DNA from: Planctomycetota bacterium
GTDB lineage: Bacteria > Planctomycetota > SZUA-567 > H5-PLA8
Assembly (NCBI GenBank): GCA_025355035.1
Contig: JANXLS010000107.1
Location: forward strand, 1-5,520
Reading direction: 5' to 3'
Length of the DNA stretch: 5,520 nucleotides
Shown here: one piece after another, positions 1-5,520 of the stretch
Numbering within the stretch: position 1 is the first letter of the stretch
Layout: every line of letters starts with the position of its first letter
The notes under the pieces: model-generated
Database searches by the model: none
What the model saw: only the letters and a program-made list of their open reading frames with translations
Told to the model about the DNA's origin: nothing
Position numbers and translations under genes: made by a program

Positions 1-13
1 CTATGCTTTTTGC

Positions 14-1801
14 ATGAATGTCTTCAAGCGAATTCTAAAATTGCTGCGCCCTCATTACCCGGCACTCTTCGCCGGTTTGTCCTGCCTCCTTTTCTCCACG
101 TCGGCGATGCTGATCCAACCTGTGTTGTGGAAAGTAATGGCCGACGATGTTCTCGTGAAGGGCCGGCACCAATACTTCACACAGGTTATCGCCGCGATGC
201 TCGTGGCCGGTTTGCTCGGATCGATAGCGACGGGCTTGCGATCTTGGCTGCTTGAACGCACTGCCCAGAAATTTGTCCTCGAGTTGCGCCAGCGCATCTA
301 CGCTCATCTTCAATCCCAACCGCTCACCTTCTTTCACGAGAGTCGCAGCGGCGATTTGACCGCGCGCGTTATCGGCGATGTCGACACGCTTCAGGAAGTC
401 GTGATCAACGGCACCGACACGTTTCTCTCGAATATTCTCGGCATGATCGGCGTCGCTGGTGTGTTGATCTGGATGAACTGGAAGCTCGGCCTCGCAACCG
501 TTATTCCGGTGCTGATCACGCTCTCGCTAATGCGTCGCTATAATTCGAAAGTTAAACCCGTATACCGAGCGGCGCGCGACAAGCTGGGGGACGTCAGTGC
601 GAAGCTTCAGGAGAATCTAACCGGTATCAACACCGTCAAAGCCTTCGCTCGGGAAGACGAAGCCGCAGAGCGTTTCCACATCACCGTGCTCAATTATTTT
701 ACGCAATCGCTTTTGGGCATTTCACTCCGCGCTCGGTACATGCCGATCGTCCAGTTCCTGACGTTCTTCGGCAGCGTGATCATGATCGGTTACGGTGGAT
801 GGCTGTACATTCACGAAGGCCTCGCGATTGGAACGCTGATCGCCTACCGCGGTTATTGGTGGCAGCTTTACGGTCCCGTCTACAGCATCGCCGGGATCAA
901 CGACATGCTCCAGCGCGCGAACGCCGCCGGTTCGCGCATCTTCGAACTCCTCGATCACGTCCCGGAATTGCAGGACGCTCGCAACGCCATCGAACTCCCG
1001 CGCATCCGAGGGGACGTTCGTTTCGAAAACGTCAGCTTCAAATACGCCGGACACAGTTCCGCCAAACCAAAGTCCGGCGACGTGACGGAACGGGTGCCAG
1101 CACGAACCACGGAGCGCGGCACGTTGTCGGAGATGTCCTTCCACGTTGCGCCCGGAACGCGCGTCGGACTCGTGGGTCCAAGCGGAGTGGGGAAAAGCAC
1201 CCTGCTCGCGTTGATCCCGCGCTTTTACGATCCGCAAGCCGGAACGATTAGCATCGATGGTTTTGATCTCAAAACCATCACGCAACGCTCGCTTCGGCGT
1301 CAAATTGGCATGGTTTTACAGGAAAGTTTTCTCTTCAACGATTCAATCATTGAAAATATCCGATTCGGTCGTCCGCTGGCTACTTTGGAAGAAGTGGAGC
1401 GAGCTGCGCGACAATCCAATGCGCATGAATTCATCGAACGCCTGTCGCACGGTTATGACACGCTCGTCGGCGAACGCGGCGTAAAATTGTCAGGCGGGCA
1501 GCGGCAGCGCATCGCGATTGCCCGCGCGTTCCTCGCCGATCCCGCTATCCTGTTACTGGACGAAGCGACGAGTGCCGTGGAAGCCGAAAGCGAAGCGATC
1601 ATTCAACAGGCGCTCGAACGCCTGATGGATGGTCGAACCAGTTTTGTCGTCTCGCATCGCCTGTCCGTGATCCGCTCGTGCGACGTGATCATGGTCATCG
1701 ATCAGGGAACGATTGTCGAACAAGGAACACATTTGGAATTAGTGGGTCACAACGGCGTCTACGCCCAAATGTACCGGCTTCAAATGGGCACCGAAAAGTA
1801 G
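14..1801 (+). CDS. ABC half-exporter, fused permease and ATP-binding domains (MsbA-like)
   Basis: This is an inner-membrane type IV ABC exporter half-molecule, expected to work as a homodimer that uses ATP to move a lipid or other hydrophobic substrate outward; the substrate cannot be read from sequence. Residues about 1-320 are the transmembrane domain, with hydrophobic helices near 17-38, 58-80, 135-157, 158-175, 245-267 and 269-295 and the usual cytoplasmic loop (FFHESRSGDLTARV, 106-119). The ATPase domain has an A-loop tyrosine Y344, Walker A GPSGVGKST (388-396), Q-loop Q436, signature LSGGQRQR (492-499), Walker B ILLLDE (512-517, catalytic E517) and switch histidine H548, so it should be active. 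Two oddities: about 19 extra hydrophilic residues between the A-loop and Walker A (347-370), and a D-loop reading SAVE instead of SALD/SAVD. The 595-residue length fits the family. The frame is open to the window edge and no ribosome site is visible in the 13 bases before the ATG, so the true start could lie upstream, although MNVFKRILKLLRPH is a typical family N-terminus. It could also be annotated as a multidrug exporter. Confidence 0.95.
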   Translation: MNVFKRILKLLRPHYPALFAGLSCLLFSTSAMLIQPVLWKVMADDVLVKGRHQYFTQVIAAMLVAGLLGSIATGLRSWLLERTAQKFVLELRQRIYAHLQSQPLTFFHESRSGDLTARVIGDVDTLQEVVINGTDTFLSNILGMIGVAGVLIWMNWKLGLATVIPVLITLSLMRRYNSKVKPVYRAARDKLGDVSAKLQENLTGINTVKAFAREDEAAERFHITVLNYFTQSLLGISLRARYMPIVQFLTFFGSVIMIGYGGWLYIHEGLAIGTLIAYRGYWWQLYGPVYSIAGINDMLQRANAAGSRIFELLDHVPELQDARNAIELPRIRGDVRFENVSFKYAGHSSAKPKSGDVTERVPARTTERGTLSEMSFHVAPGTRVGLVGPSGVGKSTLLALIPRFYDPQAGTISIDGFDLKTITQRSLRRQIGMVLQESFLFNDSIIENIRFGRPLATLEEVERAARQSNAHEFIERLSHGYDTLVGERGVKLSGGQRQRIAIARAFLADPAILLLDEATSAVEAESEAIIQQALERLMDGRTSFVVSHRLSVIRSCDVIMVIDQGTIVEQGTHLELVGHNGVYAQMYRLQMGTEK

Positions 1802-1887
1802 AGTAAAAATCCGTTCGCTTGCGGTTTACGTCTGATAGTCCGGATGGATGGAAAACGGCCTCTCCGACGTAAAAGCGTAGTGAAAAT

Positions 1888-3870
1888 ATGAGGATCGCTG
1901 GAATGAAAAGTCTGTTGTCTGCGCTCGCGATCGTCGTCTGTGCCGGAAGCTTCAATTCGAACGCCAGCGATCTCGTCGCTGTTCCGCGTGCCACCGGATT
2001 CACATCCGCTGCGTCGTTGAATAACGCTCGTTCCCAACACACTGCGACGCTCCTTTCGAACGGTAAAGTTCTCGTCGTCGGTGGTGAAATGGATGGCGGT
2101 ACGACGCTTCAGTCATCCGAAGTATACGACCCCGTCGCGAACACGTGGACGACAGTCGCAACGCTCAACGTCGGCCGTAAACGCCATACCGCAACGCTGC
2201 TGTCCAACGGAACAGTTCACGTCGCGGGCGGCTTGAGCGACGCCGGCACTGTATCGAGCGCCGAAATCTACGACCCCGTTGCGAACACATGGACGACGAC
2301 GAGCGCGATGAGCACCCCGCGCCAAAGCTTCACCGCAACCGTACTCCCGAACGGAAAAATCCTCGTCGCGGGCGGCTGCAAGCAAACGACCGGAGCCGCG
2401 AACGCTGCCGTCACGGGTTTAAACACATCCGAGATCTTCGACCCGTCATCGAATGGTTGGACGCCCGCTTCGAACATGTCGAAGGCTCGCTTTTTTCACA
2501 CCGCGATACTGCTGACGAACAACAAAGTCCTCGTCGCCAGCGGAGCAAGCGCGCAAACGCAAACCACCGCCACGACCGTTACGAGCGCGGAACTCTTTGA
2601 TTACATTCAAAATGTATGGACGACCGGCGGCACCTTGACGGCCGGACGAAGCCAGGCGGTCCTCGCGCCGATCAGCAACAACCGCGTTCTCGTCGCAGGG
2701 GGGCTCAGCGCCGCCGCCCGTCTTTCCAGCGCGGAACTGTACGACTCGCAGCAATTGACGTGGTCCGCGACCGGCTCGCTGAACGTCGCACGCACGCTGC
2801 ACACTGCGACGACGTTGAGCAACGGGCAGGTGTTCGTCGCAGGCGGTTTCGACGGCAACAACGCGATGAACAGTTCCGAATTGTACGACCCCGTTACAGC
2901 ACTCTGGAGTTCCGCGGGAACGCTGATTGGCGCCCGGCAATACCACACCGCGACGTTGTTGCAGAATGGCAAAGTGCTGTTGGTCGGAGGGAACAACCAA
3001 ATAAATTTGTCGACCGTCGAACTCTTCGATCCCGGTGCGTCCAACGCGCCGCTCACGCTCGCGTCCGCTCCCAGCGCATCGCCGAATCCCGCGAGCATCT
3101 CGCAAGCTGTTTCGTTCTCGGCCTCCGCTTCGGGCGGAACGGGGGCGCTGACTTACGCCTGGAGCTTCGGCGACGGCTCCAGCGGCAGCGGTGCAAGCGT
3201 GATACACGCGTATTCAGCGAGCGGCACATTCAACGCGTCCGTCACGATCACAGATGCGACGAACGCGAGCGTCTCCGGAAATGTGGCGGTGACTGTCGGG
3301 GGGAATGCGCGCGCGGTGGTCGTCGGCATTGGAGCCGACAACGACGGCGATGGTTTTTCGAATGTTGTTGAGCAGACCATGGGCTCTAATCCAGCCGACC
3401 CCAATTCAATACCGTTGGGCGTGACAAACGTTCTCGCACCCTTGCCGCTGACCGTTGCAAAACTAAAAACGCTCCTGGTCTTCAATCGCGGCAACCACGA
3501 TTTGATTCATCTGGTCGGTGCAATCCAGATTCCCTCCGGATTCGTGACCGCTGGAACAAAAATCGGCGTCGATATCAACGGAATTCCGTATCTCGCGACG
3601 TTGGACGCACACGGCAATTCCGGCACCGTGTTCAAACTACTGCTCAAGAAGACGCGAGGCGTTGTTCAGCCTCAATTGGGTTTCTTTGTCGTCAATCTCT
3701 ACGGCGGAACGTATTCGAAAGCCCTGGGAACCGTGGGCATGACAAACGGAGATTTCCGGAACAAGATGGTGAGTGTCAAAGTTTCAGTCTTGTTCAACGG
3801 ACTGTTGTACCAGACGAGCAAATCGCAAACGTATTTCGCTCGATTGGGGAAATACGGAACATCGCATTAG
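1888..3870 (+). CDS. Secreted kelch-repeat protein with PKD domain, calcium loop and C-terminal beta module
   Basis: Exported protein of unknown specific function, probably a surface or extracellular binding or adhesion protein. Residues 1-26 form a signal peptide (hydrophobic core LLSALAIVVCAG, likely cleavage after SNA at 24-26). Seven kelch repeats follow at about 45-383, each with an R-x-x-H/F-T-A-like strand, a [VL]-[AV]-G-G strand (63, 112, 160, 216 as VASG, 269, 317, 365) and an E-[LIV]-[YF]-D strand (aspartates 81, 129, 185, 238, 286, 334, 381). Spacing is 47-48 residues, except 56 and 53 around blades 3 and 4, which have Thr/Ala-rich loop insertions. Blade 7 lacks its last W-containing strand, while residues 37-44 (GFTSAASL) resemble it, so the propeller probably closes with the N-terminal strand. 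A PKD domain (about 388-470) has WSFGDG at 425-430. DNDGDGFSNVVE (484-495) is an EF-hand-like calcium loop. Residues about 511-660 form a beta-rich module resembling one I recall at the C-termini of large exported proteins of this bacterial group. Start choice is uncertain: M6 (ATG at 1903) has a better ribosome site. No enzyme motif is visible. Confidence 0.92.
   Translation: MRIAGMKSLLSALAIVVCAGSFNSNASDLVAVPRATGFTSAASLNNARSQHTATLLSNGKVLVVGGEMDGGTTLQSSEVYDPVANTWTTVATLNVGRKRHTATLLSNGTVHVAGGLSDAGTVSSAEIYDPVANTWTTTSAMSTPRQSFTATVLPNGKILVAGGCKQTTGAANAAVTGLNTSEIFDPSSNGWTPASNMSKARFFHTAILLTNNKVLVASGASAQTQTTATTVTSAELFDYIQNVWTTGGTLTAGRSQAVLAPISNNRVLVAGGLSAAARLSSAELYDSQQLTWSATGSLNVARTLHTATTLSNGQVFVAGGFDGNNAMNSSELYDPVTALWSSAGTLIGARQYHTATLLQNGKVLLVGGNNQINLSTVELFDPGASNAPLTLASAPSASPNPASISQAVSFSASASGGTGALTYAWSFGDGSSGSGASVIHAYSASGTFNASVTITDATNASVSGNVAVTVGGNARAVVVGIGADNDGDGFSNVVEQTMGSNPADPNSIPLGVTNVLAPLPLTVAKLKTLLVFNRGNHDLIHLVGAIQIPSGFVTAGTKIGVDINGIPYLATLDAHGNSGTVFKLLLKKTRGVVQPQLGFFVVNLYGGTYSKALGTVGMTNGDFRNKMVSVKVSVLFNGLLYQTSKSQTYFARLGKYGTSH
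1890..1893 (+). promoter_or_regulatory. Possible ribosome binding site favouring the internal start at 1903
   Basis: GAGG lies 9 bases before the in-frame ATG at 1903, whereas no purine-rich Shine-Dalgarno sequence precedes the ATG at 1888. Starting at 1903 gives MKSLLSALAIVV, a standard signal-peptide beginning, and a 655-residue protein. Many bacteria of this group initiate without a strong site, so 1888 remains possible. Confidence 0.4.
2125..2297 (+). repeat. Near-identical DNA in kelch blades 1 and 2
   Basis: The 29 bases at 2125-2153 and 2269-2297 differ at only two positions, both synonymous, and are 144 bp apart, exactly one 48-residue blade. Both encode YDPVANTWTT. The flanks diverge more. 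The other blades do not show such nucleotide identity, so this suggests a relatively recent blade duplication or gene conversion inside the propeller. Confidence 0.7.
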
Positions 3871-3891
3871 TCGCGATGAAATTTAGGAAAA

Positions 3892-3947
3892 TTGGAGTGC
3901 GGGCATCCCGCCTGCAATTTCGCACAGGCAGGACGCCTGCGATACAA
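3892..3947. repeat. 56-bp imperfect intergenic palindrome between convergent genes
   Basis: The arms 3892-3914 and 3925-3947 are inverted copies matching at 17 of 23 positions around a 10-base loop. Each arm also contains a smaller hairpin: GCGGG-cat-CCCGC on the left and CAGGC-aggac-GCCTG on the right. It fills most of the 81-bp gap between the convergent kelch and PQQ-like genes. From memory, similar elements with a GCGGGCATCCCGCC arm facing CAGGCAGGACGCCTGC are scattered between genes in Verrucomicrobiota; only one copy is present here, so the repeat status is inferred. It may help end transcription from both sides, but no T-run follows on either strand, so it is not a classical intrinsic terminator. 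Confidence 0.65.
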
Positions 3948-3951
3948 TGGG

Positions 3952-5286
3952 TTACTTTCCGACGCAGTACAGGCGCTTCGCTGTTCGGAAGAAAACATGG
4001 CCCTGCGCAATCACCGGTGACGCGGCGGTGAAACCTTCGTCAATGTCCACGCGACACAACACTTTGAATTCCTGCGACGACAGAATCACGACATTGCCGC
4101 GTTCGTTCATGCAATAAATCTTTCCGTCGCCTGCGACGGGCGACGAACTGAAGCCTGCTTTGTCTTCGGGCGCGGAGAGCAAGCCGTCCCATTTTACTTT
4201 GCCTGTCCCCGGTTCGATGCACGACATTTTTTTCTTATCATCGTCGAGCAGGTAAAGGTAGTTGTCGTACAGCATCGGGCTGGGGACCGCGCAATCGTGC
4301 GCCGCGAATTCCCAGGCTTTCCCGCCTTCCTTCATATCGCCATTTCCACCCGCTTTGATCGCAAAGACTGGGCGCTTGCGTGGGCCGGCTGCGAAGATGA
4401 AATCGTTCGTCGCGACCGGAAGCGAAACGCTGCGCACGTTGCCGGTGATCTTCGGCGTCAACGTACCCCAGTGCCAAAACTCCTTGCCATTCTCCGGATC
4501 ATGGCCGCTGACCCACAGAGATCCGGAGATCAGAATTTCCGTTCGGCCCGGGCGTTCGTACAGGACGGGCGACGAATACGATTCGCATTCGCCGTCCTTC
4601 GCATCGCTCTTGCGCGGTGCCTTGAAAATATCTTTTCCCGACTTCCAATCCATGCACAGCAAATACGAATCGAACTTCGGATCTGCCGCCTTGCCGCCCC
4701 TGGCTTCGAGCCGATCGCGGCGCAACACCTGAACGTAGAGCTTCTCCTTATAGAGAAGCGGGGTCGAGCTGTAGCCGTGCAGGTACGTTAATTCACCGTG
4801 ATCTTTCGGAATGCTGCGCGTCCACAGTTCCTTGCCATCCGTGTCGTAACAGGCCATGTCGCCCGTGCCGAACGTGAAGCAGACTTGCTTGCCATCGGTG
4901 ACAGGCGAGCACGACGCGAGCGTGTTTTTTCCGGTCCCTGAAACTGTGCCGGGAGTCGTCTTTACGACGACTTTTTGCCAGCGGATTTTGCCGTCGAGGC
5001 GATTGATGCAGATGCCGATCAGTTCGCTGCCGTCGGCATTGTTGGATGCGACAAAGACATTGGTGTCGAAGACGACCGGTGTGGCATTGCTTGCGCCGGG
5101 AAGATCGCAGACCCACGCGAGGTTTTTCGGGTGCGTTTTCTTGTCGGCGTCTTCGATGCTGAACGTGTCCGGCAGATTCGATTCGGAGGTCGAACCGTTG
5201 TTGTTCGGTCCGCGCCATTGGCCCCAATTTTCCGCGTGAGCCACACAACTCAGAATGGCGATTCCGGCGAGAAGACATTTGTTCAT
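3952..5286 (-). CDS. Exported PQQ-like eight-bladed beta-propeller protein
   Basis: Member of the PQQ-binding-like propeller (quinoprotein alcohol dehydrogenase-like) superfamily. It is probably periplasmic or outer-surface, with no known reaction; the repeats are structural and I see no dehydrogenase active-site signature. Residues 1-18 are a signal peptide ending AHA, with the mature protein starting ENWGQWRGPNNNG, the usual opening of a subfamily common in Planctomycetota and Verrucomicrobiota. ILSC at 11-14 is only a poor lipobox. Eight SPV-type strands (near 69, 127, 175, 239, 290, 336, 382 and 423) and recurring G-K-x-x-W strands (99-103, 151-155, 267-271, 362-366; F in place of W at 217-221) give eight blades. 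The C-terminal LYCVGK lacks a following W strand, while NLAWVCDL (55-62) near the N-terminus can complete it. GHDPENGKEFWHWGT (261-275) is a blade signature I recall from this subfamily. The mature protein has twelve cysteines, many at the same blade position. The 444-residue length fits the subfamily. The start is supported by AGGGAA 8 bases upstream. The gene stands alone, convergent with the kelch gene. Confidence 0.93.
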   Translation of the reverse strand: MNKCLLAGIAILSCVAHAENWGQWRGPNNNGSTSESNLPDTFSIEDADKKTHPKNLAWVCDLPGASNATPVVFDTNVFVASNNADGSELIGICINRLDGKIRWQKVVVKTTPGTVSGTGKNTLASCSPVTDGKQVCFTFGTGDMACYDTDGKELWTRSIPKDHGELTYLHGYSSTPLLYKEKLYVQVLRRDRLEARGGKAADPKFDSYLLCMDWKSGKDIFKAPRKSDAKDGECESYSSPVLYERPGRTEILISGSLWVSGHDPENGKEFWHWGTLTPKITGNVRSVSLPVATNDFIFAAGPRKRPVFAIKAGGNGDMKEGGKAWEFAAHDCAVPSPMLYDNYLYLLDDDKKKMSCIEPGTGKVKWDGLLSAPEDKAGFSSSPVAGDGKIYCMNERGNVVILSSQEFKVLCRVDIDEGFTAASPVIAQGHVFFRTAKRLYCVGK

Positions 5287-5294
5287 ATTCGAAA

Positions 5295-5300
5295 TTCCCT
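5295..5300 (-). promoter_or_regulatory. Ribosome binding site of the PQQ-like gene
   Basis: Read on the minus strand this is AGGGAA followed by an 8-base spacer and the ATG at 5286. It is the clearest Shine-Dalgarno sequence in the window and fixes the start, which also gives a well-formed signal peptide directly after the initiator. Confidence 0.7.
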
Positions 5301-5310
5301 GCGTGATTCG

Positions 5311-5520
5311 TTGAATGGGACGACTTGGAATCTGGAAGAGAATACACCGTGCGCTGCGCTTTTCCGATCTTCGAACCGTAGTTTAGAGCGGTTTCAAATG
5401 ACTGAAGACAAATCTGCTTGCGGCGGGCTGCGCGGTACTTCGTCAGACTCGCTTAACGTAGTTTCCAAATACGTTTCGCTCGTCTTCCTCGTCCCGCTTG
5501 CCCGGCGCGGCGCATCTTTG
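5311..5520. other. Right-edge region without a convincing gene; short inverted repeats
   Basis: This holds the upstream region of the PQQ-like gene; no promoter with both a good -35 and -10 was found. Two short inverted repeats are visible: AACCG/CGGTT (5374-5378 and 5389-5393, 10-base loop) and AACGTA/TACGTT (5455-5460 and 5470-5475, 9-base loop). The minus strand of roughly 5471-5500 is purine-rich (gacgaggaagacgagcg). An ATG at 5398 (+) opens a 41-codon frame (MTEDKSACGGLRG...) with no stop before the edge; it has only a weak purine stretch upstream and resembles nothing I know, so I do not call it a gene. It could be noncoding DNA, part of a dispersed element, or the 5' end of a divergent gene. 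Confidence 0.4.

Noticed and set aside
722..1303. Long open frame on the minus strand inside the ABC exporter gene
   Set aside because: It lies opposite a gene with all ABC motifs in order; its translation is low in recognisable structure and Arg/Asp/Gly-rich, as expected from an antisense shadow of GC-rich codons.
1936..1944. Lipoprotein signal at Cys18 of the kelch protein
   Set aside because: The residues before the cysteine are I-V-V, without the small residue needed at -1, and a good signal peptidase I site (SNA) follows.
2446..3207. 253-codon minus-strand frame and overlapping frames inside the kelch gene
   Set aside because: The repeats and GC-rich codons of the kelch gene keep other frames open. 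The translations are Arg-rich and have no domain pattern.
3892..3947. Classical rho-independent terminator
   Set aside because: The stem is imperfect and no run of T follows on either strand, so it is reported as a palindromic repeat.
4793..5347. 184-codon minus-strand frame overlapping the start of the PQQ-like gene
   Set aside because: It is a frame-shifted reading of the PQQ-like gene, which has the signal peptide, blade motifs and ribosome site; this frame is Arg/His/Ser-rich and shows none of them.
5320..5400. Sigma-70-like promoter for the PQQ-like gene
   Set aside because: TTGAAA and TATTCT-like hexamers can be found on the minus strand, but not together at a proper 16-18 base spacing.
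1..5520. CRISPR array, tRNA or rRNA gene, transposase, phage or defence module
   Set aside because: No regularly spaced direct repeats, RNA gene signatures or relevant protein motifs were seen on either strand.

Overview
The window looks like a chromosomal segment of a moderately GC-rich member of the Planctomycetota-Verrucomicrobiota group, with Verrucomicrobiota (Pedosphaera/Limisphaerales-like) my preferred guess. The reasons are the small exported PQQ-like propeller protein with the W-x-Q-W-R-G-P-N N-terminus, the kelch + PKD + calcium-loop + C-terminal module architecture, and a palindromic GCGGGCATCCCGCC...CAGGCAGGACGCCTGC intergenic element of a kind I associate with those genomes. This is recognition from memory, not a database result.

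Layout. Positions 14-1801 (+) encode a complete ABC half-exporter of the MsbA/lipid-and-multidrug type. After an 86-bp gap, 1888-3870 (+) encodes a secreted protein: signal peptide, seven kelch repeats forming one propeller, a PKD domain, an EF-hand-like calcium loop and a conserved-looking C-terminal beta module. An 81-bp convergent gap (3871-3951) holds an imperfect 56-bp palindrome. Positions 3952-5286 (-) encode a secreted eight-bladed PQQ-like propeller protein with a good ribosome binding site. The final 234 bp (5287-5520) is the 5' region of that gene plus a stretch with no convincing gene; it contains two short inverted repeats and a 41-codon reading frame that runs off the edge.

How the genes relate. 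The ABC exporter and the kelch gene are co-directional but separated by 86 bp, and nothing shows that they are functionally coupled. The kelch and PQQ-like genes converge, so they are separate transcription units. Both encode predicted exported propeller proteins whose repeat phase suggests closure by an N-terminal strand completing the last blade. No phage, CRISPR, toxin-antitoxin, transposase, tRNA or rRNA signal was seen. I found no clear novel multi-gene system. The items most worth a second look are the intergenic palindrome, an insertion and D-loop change in the ABC ATPase domain, the recurrent cysteines in the PQQ-like propeller, and the C-terminal module of the kelch protein.
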